Assembly (NCBI GenBank): GCA_947359465.1
Contig: OX375881.1
Location: 33,521,742-33,585,741, forward strand
Origin: Metellina segmentata
Taxonomy: Eukaryota; Arthropoda; Arachnida; Araneae; Tetragnathidae
Direction: 5' to 3'
Length of the DNA stretch: 64,000 nt
Every line of letters begins with the position of its first letter. The first letter of the stretch is position 1. Made by a program: the position numbers and the translations under genes. Shown here one piece after another: positions 26,027-35,440 of the stretch. The notes under the pieces are model-generated. The model was not told the origin of the DNA and did no database searches. It worked only from the letters and a program-made list of their open reading frames with translations.

Positions 26027-27684
26027 TCCTATAAAGTTTTGCAACCACAGGTGGCTGGAAAACTGCCCGACTACTGAAAGAGCTTTGGAGATATGGAATG
26101 ATGTAATTAAATATTTTACTGAAATTGTAAAGGGGGTCTTTCCAAAAGCTACGTGCAAATCGTTTTCAGTGATTTTGGAGGCTGTAAATGATCCATCTAT
26201 TGAAATCAAATTCAATGTATTCCTCTCCGTTGCAAAATTAATTGCACCTTTTTTGCACCTGGAACTTTACCAGACAGATAAACCTATGCTTCCCTTTTTG
26301 GGCCAGGATATTTTGAAAGTTGTTTGCAATTTACTGAAACAAGTAATTAAACCTGCAAGCATTGAAGAAATTTCATCAGTGAAGAAGCTGAGTGAATTTG
26401 ATTTTGATGATTCATCTCTTCATGAATCTAAACATAAAATAAGTTTAGATTTTACTGCTGATAAGGTGTTAAAGGAAAAAAATTTTAAGAAAAAGATAAC
26501 AGAAGGAAATGCTCTTCTGTTGAAAAATGATTGTAAAAATCTAGTCATTAATTTAATACAACATTTAATGGAAAAGTGCCCAATTACCTACTCACATGTA
26601 AGAAATGTATCATGCATTAATCCTAATTATATGATAAAATCAAAAGAGAAGTCACAAAAGAGAATGAAAAGTGTTCTGACATATTTTTCCCAAAAGAAAC
26701 AAATTTCTGATGAAAAGGTGGGAAAATTCTATTATATCTTGAATTTTTAGAAGATATAAAGAGAACCTCTCGGTGGAATTCAAGAATTTTAATCCCAAAA
26801 CGATGAATTCTATTATTCCTTTTTAAAGGAGGAAAAGTATGGAGACCTTTTGGACTTCTTTAAGATGCTCCTGATATTGTCACATGGCCAGGCATCAGTA
26901 GAAAGAGGGTTTTCAGTCAATAAATATATTGAAGTGGAAAATTTAAAGGATGAATCCTATATTGCTCAAAGAAAAATTCACGACTTTTTAAAACTCCATG
27001 GCGGTGCTAAGAATGTTAACATAACAAAGGAACTAAGGCTATCTGCTTCCGCAGCAAGGGGCAAATATCAAGATTTTTTGGAAACACAAAAACGTAACCA
27101 AAACAAAGGGGTAGGAGTCAAAAGGAAATTGATTGAGGAAGAAATAGATGATTTGGAACAAAAAAGATGTTGTCTCCAGAAAGATATTGTGGATAATGAA
27201 AAAGAAGCAGATGAGCTTGCTCAGAAAGGAGAGGCAAAAAGAGACATTTCTTTTTTTATTAAGTCAAACAGCCTCAGAAAAACCATTAAAGAAAAAAACA
27301 TTACACTAGATGAAATTGCTGTACAATTAACTGCAAAAAAAGCAGATCTAAAAAATTTGTAACCTTTTTTTTAATTAAACTATGTATGAAAATTATTGAG
27401 TTTGTTATTTTTTTATCAATGCACTTAATGAGGTTTTATGGTAAGATGTTATAATTAACCTCTAACAATTAAAAGTGTTAGAGGTTAATTATACTTAAAT
27501 TTTAAGTAAGGTATTTTAAATATTTTTTAAACTTGTCTACTTTTAAATTTGTCGCAAAGCATGATTTATTGGTGTAATTGGTAAAGTTATGTAAAAACGT
27601 ACTCCTTGAAATTTTAAAAATCACTCCTTGAAAACTCCTTAAATACTCCTTGATTTTGATTTGTGAAAATTTGTATGAACCCTG

Positions 27685-27950
27685 GAAGGTTCCTGGTTCG
27701 AATCCGGCTCAGTACATGGATGTTTGATCGGGTGCAGTGTGGTTGGTGCTCATTTTACCTGACCTGGCCTTAAATGTCTTCACGTAGGGTTGGTGTGGAA
27801 ATTTTGGGGACTGGGGTGACAGCTCAGGTGTTGCCTCGTCATCTGACAGTGGTTCAAAATTACGCGGTGTTGTACTTGAATCTTTACCGAAGGGGATTGA
27901 TTCCGGACTGTCGTTGTGTTTCTCTAGTACGACGTTAATTAAAAATTACC
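27685..27950 (+). mobile_element. SINE 3' part (B box to tail)
   Basis: It resumes the SINE interrupted at 21193: GAAGGTTCCTGGTTCGAATC (B box), then the body with CATCTGACAGTGGTTCAAAA and the terminal GTACGACGTTAATT ... ATTACC. Together with 21145-21193 it forms one full-length SINE of about 310 bp. Confidence 0.85.
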
Positions 27951-28461
27951 AAATTAGTACCAATTTTTTATTTTATCAAACGTTTTTAAAATTTTAAATT
28001 TTTTTAAAATTCAATTTAGTTTAAATCTACATTTATTGCTATCCCAATAGCATTTCACTACAGGTTTTATATTTTCTGTTTCAGTCGTTAAATGTTATTT
28101 TGCAACCACACTGTTATTGAAAATGTTTTCGGTATAAAATCCCATCTCTAATCCTTCGAGTTAGTTGAGAGAAACATGACGAATGGAACAGAAGGGGTTG
28201 TTTGCGAAACAAACTTAGTGTTTTATTTATTTCACAAATAACATGCTAGGTTACGAAAAGAAAGCTTCCCGAAATAACTCGGTTCTATTTGATCTGGAAT
28301 GGGTCCTGATCAGAATTTAGAAAGTCTTTGTTTAAATGGTAAAAACAATGTTTTGTCAAACACGGATCAAAGCAACGTCGTCTAGTATTATTTAGTACGG
28401 CTGATAGGTGCAAAAAATTGTTAGAATTGTGCCTTTAATGATAGAAGCATACAACTTGGGG

Positions 28462-28463
<2 letters not shown>
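27951..28463. other. AT-rich non-coding stretch
   Basis: It contains the inverted partner (28135-28155) of the possible terminus at 13510. No gene was found. Confidence 0.4.

Positions 28464-28465
<2 letters not shown>

Positions 28466-28542
<77 letters not shown>
28466..28542. repeat. (AT)n microsatellite, about 77 bp
   Basis: An almost uninterrupted run of AT dinucleotides. Confidence 0.95.
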
Positions 28543-28544
<2 letters not shown>

Positions 28545-29039
28545 TACATATATGAAGATTTAATTTTGGATATGAGGCCATCTCAGATTTCGCCTATGTC
28601 AGTAATGGCGGACATTCAAAATGGCGGCTTCGGAACATTTTGTGTGCTTCTTTTAAATGTTATTTGATGATGTTAAATGACAGCTATTAAAGTAATAGCG
28701 AGTAATTGTTGTTTTGTGCATGTACTTAGCTATTTTTAATAATATATACCTTATTTTATGTATATATTCAAAACGAAACTCAAATCAGTTCACAATTTCA
28801 ACAATTTCGTTGTTCTTGTTATATTTTGTACAAATGTTTTTTTCTAAACAAAATGAGGAAAATAATAAAATTGAATGAAAAAAGATGATTAAATTTTTGT
28901 GTGTTGAATATGCCTTCCAAATTTACATTTCTTGAGCTTTTTAAATGTGTAGTAATATAACTGCCACATATCTTCCAGTTCCATAGTATTTATGCTGCAA
29001 ATTTTCGCCGGAAGCAAAAGAATAACTTAAATTTGATTG
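28543..29039. other. Non-coding stretch with two ATGGCGG motifs
   Basis: AATGGCGGACATTCAAAATGG at 28604 continues into AAAATGGCGGC, matching the consensus of YY1/Pho-type sites. No downstream ORF supports a promoter. Otherwise it is AT-rich and featureless. Confidence 0.3.
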
Positions 29040-29089
29040 GACAATTATAATAGTATTATTTACTTCGAATAAGTAAATCTGAGAAGTAA

Positions 29090-29400
29090 ATAATAATTAT
29101 TATTTACTTCTAAATAAATAAATAATTTACTATTAACAAACTATTTACTTCTAATAATAAACGAACTACTATTAACAAACTATTTGCTTCTAATAATAAA
29201 TGAATTACTATTAAGAAAGCATTTACTTCTAATAATAAAAATGAATTACTATTAACAAACTATTTATTTCTAATAATAAATGAATTACTATTAACAAACC
29301 ATTTACTTCTAATAATAAAAATAAATTACTATTAATAAACTATTTACTTCTAGTAATAAATTAATTAGTATTAACAAATTACTTACTTCGAAATAATAAA
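29090..29400. repeat. About 38-bp AT-rich minisatellite
   Basis: About eight degenerate copies of a unit containing TTACTATTAACAAACTATTT and ACTTCTAATAATAAA follow head to tail. It is non-coding. Confidence 0.85.
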
Positions 29401-29933
29401 TTGTTCAATAAGCTAAGAAAAAAAGGTTTTATTCTTACATAAAATAGAAAATTGTTGGATTTTACGAATCATGTGGAGAAAATAAGTATTAAGAGTAGTT
29501 GAACTTAGTATAATTTCTCATAGCGACAATTGTGTGAAAAGTACTTGAAACATTTCAAACAATTTCGAAGACTCAAAAATACATAAAAATTTCGATTATC
29601 TCAAAGTCTCTTTGTTTCTTTCGATCTCTCAAGTTATTTCAAATAAGGTGTGATACAGATATATCGACGGAAATATTAATAAAACTGGTACTTTTTTGGA
29701 CCTGATGCCATAAAACCCAACTATCAATCAATCAAATAATAAAACTGGAAACGTAGATAACTTTTTTGAACTCATTAAAAATGCAGACTTTTTACTTACG
29801 GAAAAAGGTTATAATTCTGCACAACTCTATAGTATTCTATTATGAAACGAAATTTCGTTTCTATAGAAACAAATTCTATAGATTTCTGTAGAGAAAACAT
29901 GCTCGGATTCCACTGAAATGTATTTCTATAGAA

Positions 29934-30096
29934 CAGGGCTCGAAATACCCGGGTGCACAGGTGCACTGTGCACATGAAAATATAATTGTGCACCTAATTT
30001 TTTCCCACTAGGTGCACGTAGTGCACCTTGTGCACCTAATTTAAAAATTTAGGTGCACAAGGTGCACCTGTATTAAAAAATCTATTTCGAGGCCTG
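29934..30096. mobile_element. hAT-type MITE rich in GTGCAC, 163 bp
   Basis: The ends CAGGGCTCGAAATA and (reverse complement) CAGGCCTCGAAATA are flanked by a perfect 8-bp duplication CTATAGAA (29926-29933, 30097-30104), the hAT signature. The interior is a set of nested imperfect palindromes built from AGGTGCAC/GTGCACCT, so it could fold into several hairpins. There is no coding capacity. Confidence 0.85.
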
Positions 30097-30249
30097 CTAT
30101 AGAAACATTTTTTTTATAGAGAAGTTAGAGAAGATATAGCGAATAGAGTCGTAGAGAGAGAAGATAGATAGAGAGATGGAAGATAGAGCAGTTTTATAGA
30201 AAAGTTACGTTGTGATACAAAAGAAATTAGCTTTTGTTGAATTATCTAG

Positions 30250-30325
30250 ATACTTTTATTGATCCCGGAACGTCGCCAATACCCCATTGCATTGCTCCAG
30301 TTCGACGTTAATTAACTTACTACCT
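30250..30325 (+). repeat. SINE tail fragment
   Basis: It contains GATCCCGGAACGTCGCCAAT and GTTCGACGTTAATTAA, the last part of the local SINE body. 5'-truncated and diverged. Confidence 0.55.
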
Positions 30326-30799
30326 CCCGTATCTAGAGTTACGGGAGGAAGAACGGAATTTCCTGAGAAATTTCTAACTTTTTAGGGAATGTCCGGTCAC
30401 ATAAATCTTCCTCGACATATGAATTGTGAATGAAATAAACTTTTATAGTAAAAAGGTTAAATAAACAATTGTTACAAACAAGAAATAATAATGTTGCAAA
30501 AAATGCCTCCTAAATAAGAAAATCTGACTCGGCGCATAAAATTAAGCTAACTTTGCTTTGTACTCAAAGCGATTCAAGCAATACAATGATTGTAAATAAT
30601 GATTTCTCTGAAAACTCCCGGCAGAATCAGGGAAACGCACTTTAATTCCGGACTTGTCAAGGTAGGCCCAACATAAAATTCATTCTGCCTTCAAAGGAAC
30701 AAACTTTTATTATAGTTGACAAAATTCTAGAACTGTACATCCACATCTCAGATCAGCAGTAAATTTACTTTAAATTTTAATGCACCTGCGACATGAGCA

Positions 30800-31110
30800 G
30801 GTAGTTAATTAACGTCGCACTGGTGCAAAACAACAGGCTATTGGCGACGTCGGGGATCCATCACCAATAGAAAGGTCAGAGAACACCACATCGTAACTTT
30901 GAACCACGGTCAAATGACGAGGTCCATACCTCAGCTGGCATCACACTCTCTAATTTTCCACACCATGCCAACGTGAGGACATATGTGGCCATGACAGATT
31001 TGACGTGCACCATCCCCTTTGTACATATCGGTCCTTTTGGAGGGGCTTAGTTATGAACTCGCAACACTCATATTGCTAATCCGTTACTCTACCAACTGAG
31101 CTACCGCGGC
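30800..31110 (-). mobile_element. tRNA-derived SINE with a different tRNA head
   Basis: On the minus strand it starts with a tRNA-like head (GCCGCGGTAGCTCAGTTGGT, A box; GCGAGTTCATAAC, decayed B box). It continues into the common SINE body and ends GCGACGTTAATTAAC. The head differs from the ACCAACCGGTATAGTGG head seen elsewhere, so at least two SINE subfamilies share one body. A functional tRNA gene is excluded because the T arm and 3' acceptor strand do not pair. Confidence 0.75.
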
Positions 31111-31383
31111 ACTGCCTGAGATGTAGGAAAATGATCCTGCATTGATACTAAGGAATTGAGTAAGGAATTCGCAATGAACTCAAACCACTTTTTCTTGTAT
31201 TCTGGTATTTTTCTATAATCATCTCAACTGCACTGTCGTGAAAGCCACACTTTCTCCTCTGCCCCGAGAAAGCCACCTGCACCCATAACCCTAGGAGATG
31301 TCTTTACTTGATAAAGCTGAGGATTGCCAGAGAGACCGTGAGCAAAAGGAGTGAGGCTGAACCGTAAAAAAAAATTGGATATA

Positions 31384-31957
31384 CACTATATAGACAGGAG
31401 TATTTGGACACTGCTTGTTATTCAAAAAAAAAAACTGCTTTATTATTCTATTTAGTAACGGGTAGGCCATCCATTGTCTTGTATTACAGCTGCAACACGT
31501 CGAGGCATAGTTTCCACAAGTTCTCCGTAAGTCTGGGGAGGAATAGCTTGTCATGATTCTTGCAACGTTGTGAGAAGAAATTGTTGTGAAGATGAGCATG
31601 CGTGGCGGCGAAGTACTCGTCGCTCCAGTTGGTCCCATAAATGCTCGATCGAATTGAGATCGGGGCACTGAACAGGCCAGTCAAGCAAACTCACCTCATT
31701 TTCAGGAAACCAGTCCAGCACACGTTTTGCAATATGACATGGAGTTCGATCCTGTTGGAAGAAACAACCATAATCGCCGTAGTATTGCCATAATGTAGGT
31801 AATTCCTAATTATCCAGAACCTCGAGATGCACGTCAGTCTTCATGTTACCAGGTACATAAAGTAAAGGGCCGAGTCCTAACCAGGTAAAACAATCCCATA
31901 TTAGACGAATCCTCCTCAGAATTTCAGCAGTGTCCAAATACTTTTGTCCATGTAGTG
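31384..31957 (-). mobile_element. Deleted Tc1-like element, copy A
   Basis: Inverted repeats of about 33 bp read CACTATATAGACAGGAG at the left and CACTACATGGACAAAAG (reverse complement) at the right, both leading into TATTTGGACACTGC. TA is present at the left; the right flank has decayed. The minus strand carries the C-terminal third of a Tc1 transposase with shifted frames (open pieces 31684-31484 and 31668-31291). The N-terminal and central parts are missing. Confidence 0.8.
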
Positions 31958-32224
31958 CAGTTTCACAAATGTTTTGGCTCAACATCCCCTTTCAAAGACA
32001 ACTGTTTTCGGTGCCCCCTTAGGAATACTCTAACTCGACAATTTATAAATTTCTAGTGTGTAACTGTGGCTATAACTTTTAGATTTCACCATAATATTTA
32101 TTTAGCTTTGTGTAATGATTTTGAATTTCAAAAAGCTGCTGCCCTTCAGAGGCACATCTCCTTTAGGGCTTCACGGACCCGAGGTACACAAGTGATCTTT
32201 TCTTTCCCATATAGGGTTTACTGT

Positions 32225-32400
32225 CTGTTGTAAGCATAGGCCCTCGCTCCCGGAATACGTCAGCAATCTTTTTCTTCTTCCATCCCACTACTTTGTTCCC
32301 AATCCCTCTTTTTTTCCCTTTTGACGACATTTTTTTGTTTGTCGTTGTCTTGTGATTGGGTCAGCTGGGCCAAATATTGCCCTTACGCCTAAACTACTTT
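32225..32400 (+). repeat. Probable LINE 3'-end fragment
   Basis: It shares CATCCCACTACTTTGTTCCC and the GGCCAAATATTGCCCTTACG motif with the copy at 35939-36060. 5'-truncated and non-coding. Confidence 0.55.
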
Positions 32401-32555
32401 GAAATTGACACAACTTGGAACCGATATTATAAAGCTATTTATCAAAATGAAATAACAAAAAATAACTTGCACATTGATACAATTGATTGATCGCTGTTAT
32501 TAATATCAATCAATTCAGTAAAATTAAATTTTTTATTACAGAGATGGTAGAACAT

Positions 32556-33050
32556 TTTGTCATTTTGTCACCGCAGGTGACCCCCTTACCTCCCGACATA
32601 TGTCAGGTTGAAGGTTGATAAGGTAGCCCACGGATAAGTGAGGAGTGCTAGCACTCTTGATTTACAGCATTAAAAAAACCCTCGTTGGGGGACCCTAGTA
32701 AACACAGTTGACGCAGGGGCCTTCGGGGACTGGAGGTGCCTTGGCCGGAGTCCCTGTAACTCTTAGTTTAAATCCCGTTGGTAGAAAGAAATAAAAAAGA
32801 AAAACTTCACCCCCATTGCACTCTTGTGTCCGTGTCATTACGGCCCCGTTTGCTTCGACTCACTTGGCCTCAGCTCCATCGTTCCCTTCTCCCCCCGCGT
32901 TACACAACATGAAAACACAATTGGAGAATATTACATGAGCTTATATGAGAGAAAACGTTCAAAATCTAACACACTATAATATGTCCCGAGCCGGGTTCCT
33001 GCCATAGTCTTTTCAAGACCTTAGTATTCACAGTCCTTAGTCTTTTCAAT
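32556..33050. mobile_element. 495-bp insertion flanked by a 16-bp direct repeat
   Basis: AGAGATGGTAGAACAT occurs exactly at 32540-32555 and 33051-33066. The DNA between is GC-richer than its surroundings, has no long ORF and no inverted ends. A long perfect direct repeat with no TIR suggests target-primed retroposition, although no poly-A tail or SINE/LINE signature was recognised. Confidence 0.5.
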
Positions 33051-33160
33051 AGAGATGGTAGAACATACCGTTTTGCTACCAATAAGCCTATCTTCGTCAG
33101 CAGCATTCTTGAATCTCTTCAGTCAACAATTAGCAATCGGTTAATTAAGGAGCCACTGTA

Positions 33161-33456
33161 GCCCCGTTCAAAGCGTAGCGGATAAGTAACCGAGGATTGC
33201 GAGTTCGAATCTCGATCCAACCCAAGAACGTCGTATACGAGGGGAATGTTGCACGTTAAATCTGTCGTGGCCTCAAATGTCCTCACGTTGGCTTGGTGTC
33301 GATGTTTGAAGAGTGGAGTATCAGCTCAGATGTTCTCGTCATCTGACCGAGGTTCAAAATACGAGGCGTCGTTCTTTGACCTTTCCCTTCGGAATTGATT
33401 CCGGACTGTCGATAATAACCCGCTGTGTTGTTCCAGTACCACGTTAATTCATTGCC
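33161..33456 (+). mobile_element. tRNA-derived SINE, third head type
   Basis: The head contains GCGTAGCGGATAAGTAACCG and the B box GCGAGTTCGAATCTC. The body follows with TTAAATCTGTCGTGGCC and CATCTGACCGAGGTTCAAA, and the end reads AGTACCACGTTAATTC. It is moderately diverged from the 58.3-kb copy. Confidence 0.75.
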
Positions 33457-35110
33457 ATGTTAGGCGACACATTTTTTCAGTCTTCTTGCCCAATCGGTTA
33501 CAGTTACGCTGACCAATTCGTTCTAAATATTAAAAGCCTCTACATTACTCTGCCAACAAGAAGCTATAAACTACTGGTTTAAATTATAAGATTGTGTCTT
33601 AGTTTGGAATTGGAATGATTGCTTACAGACTAACAATCTAAATGGCTTGAGATACTGTAAATCGAAAACCTTCGACGAAACAAGTACTAAATTAATGAAT
33701 TAGATGACCTTTGTTCTCTAAAAAGTAGAAACAAGTTAAGCGATAAATTTGTAAAACGTAACATTTGTTTAGTTTAATCTATACGTTTTTGATAAGTAAC
33801 CAACGTCGAAAAAAAGCAAAGAGTTTATAAGCGACAGCGTTATCAATATATTATCATAAGTTGAAAGATAACATATGGATATCTTACTTATGTACCAAAA
33901 AATCAGATAAAAATCTGAAAAATTCAATTGTCTTCACATAATCAAAATTAAAACGTGGATTGTATTTACGTCTATTTATCTTTTGTCTGCTGTCAATTTC
34001 CCTTTCTTTTCCCCGATTTCTCATGTTTTGTGTTTCAGAATTCTGATTCATTTTTGATTTCCAAGCCATTCGAATCAGATTAGAAACGGAATATTAATAA
34101 TGAATAAAATATGAAGATTAAAAAAATTGTTCCTTTACTTTTTCATTTATTTTTAAATTTCAGTTAAAAAATCTTTTGAAACAAATTTAAAAATTGTTCA
34201 CTTTTTCATTAATTTTGTAAACATAGATTTTGAAATTTCTGCTAAAAATTTTATGGATTGATCTACTTTCATGAACAACGTCAACAATATATTCGTCAAC
34301 TATATGAACGTACAGGTCGTAAAAATCTATTATTGCTGTTGGTATTCGACATTTTCTCATTGCATTTCATTTTTCTTTAGTTGGTAGCTTTGCTTAATTT
34401 GCAACAAAGTAAAACCAAATTATGGTTTACACGAGAGCCAAAAGTAAATTGCCAAAGATGAATTTGGTCAATAGTAATTAGTTCACACAGCCAATCTTCA
34501 AAAACACAACGTTTTAAGTCCACTTTTTTGAAAGTTTTTTACTTCTTTTATACAAGAGAAGTATGTTCAGATGAGAATTCCACGACAAACAGACACAGCT
34601 ATTTACTTTATTCAAAGGAGCACTTCACCTCCCAATTTGCAATATTACTTTAGAAACGAAAAATTTCGGATATTCATTTCTTTTGTTTCACAAATTTACT
34701 TTTAAATAGAACCTCCTTTTTCACAAAATCAGAGCTCGTTTATTTATTATTATTTTTTTTTCAGAGAAACTAAACAAGATTCTCTATAGTTCTATGAAAC
34801 TATAAAAGATTTTCGTTCGGGTGATTCGGGCCGTTTTTAATATATATAAAATATTTCGCAATACTTATGGGGAGAGGGTTGTGAAAAAATAAACTTTTCT
34901 CGATCGTCTCACAAAAAAAACGTTCATTTTTTAAAGAAAAAACGCATTTTTAAGATTATTTCAAGTCAATGAAGCAAAAGAAATAAGAGTTGCATCATCT
35001 CTCTCCAGTCGGCGACTTCATCGATTAGAAGCTTTTTCAATCAGGAGCAAAAATTCTTACCAAGAACTTTGCCTTTTTGCAAAAGAAATTAATATGTTCT
35101 TTACACTTCA
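33457..35110. other. AT-rich upstream region of the CD98hc gene, nothing recognised
   Basis: No ORF or classified repeat was found. A TATA-like TTTTTAATATATATAAAA lies near 34836-34853, but no transcription evidence links it to the gene. Confidence 0.35.
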
Positions 35111-35118
35111 TTTATTTC

Positions 35119-35151
35119 ATTCAAGGCTGAACAATCAACGGCGCCGCTGCA
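35119..35151 (+). promoter_or_regulatory. Candidate transcription start and 5'-UTR exon of CD98hc gene
   Basis: TCATTC (35117-35122) fits the arthropod initiator consensus TCAKTY. The sequence CTGCA|GTAAGT gives a strong donor after 35151. A TATTCTAG acceptor at 35424-35431 begins the exon with the start codon. This implies a 280-bp intron in the 5' UTR. The acceptor is well supported by position; the start site and donor are inferred. Confidence 0.35.
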
Positions 35152-35440
35152 GTAAGTTCCACAGCCAATCCCATCTCGATTTCTCCAATTTCCATAAGAG
35201 CTTCTTTCGGAGTTGAGAGGGAGAAAGGGAAAATCCGATCGAATAATATTCCCTACGCCCAAATCGTCTGCTGGTGGTGGTGCTGCTGGTTAGGTCTCCA
35301 GTTTCTCACACAGCGGAAGTTGAATTGTGCCCTACATCCGTGGATACGCGTACGTGGTATATTTATAACACATTTTCTGTTAAATTCAAGATTAGTCGGT
35401 GTTTTAACATTTAATGTTTGTTTTATTCTAGAGAATTGCC

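Larger units (their letters stand above)
21683..27362 (+). pseudogene. hAT transposase pseudogene (BED finger, RNase H core, dimerisation)
   Basis: There are three exons. 21683-21851 starts ATG and has a BED-type zinc finger (CCVC ... HMKGQKH completed across the junction), with donor AAAG|GTATG. 25385-26717 follows a TTGTAG acceptor. 26829-27362 ends in TAA. Exon 2 carries the catalytic-Asp motif LLFDET, the MDGP motif and FCNHRWLEN. Exon 3 has the hAT C-terminal dimerisation motif LSHGQASVERGFSVN and a charged coiled coil. Two frameshifts break exon 2: one at a poly-A run near 25543 and one near 25717. Between MDGP and the RW motif the usual long segment with the C-x-x-H motif is missing and replaced by a Helitron end (25993-26026). 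The gene is therefore inactive. Confidence 0.85.
21194..27684 (+). mobile_element. hAT element, 6.5 kb, 5-bp target duplication
   Basis: Left end CAGGGTTCGTACA and right end (reverse complement) CAGGGTTCATACA are flanked by a GAAGG duplication (21189-21193, 27685-27689). Both ends carry several subterminal ACTCCTTGAAAACTCCTT-type repeats, probable transposase-binding arrays. A spliced hAT transposase gene reads on the + strand. Its first intron holds a 1.5-kb Helitron (22245-23785). Most hAT elements make 8-bp duplications; a 5-bp duplication points to the less common 5-bp branch. Confidence 0.85.

Noticed and set aside
28600..28640. Paired ATGGCGG motifs as a promoter
   Set aside because: No gene follows within reach on either strand. 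Kept only as a note in the region entry.
31040..31110. tRNA-like sequence on the minus strand (GCCGCGGTAGCTCAGTTGGT)
   Set aside because: The anticodon and T arms do not pair, and it leads into the SINE body at 30800.
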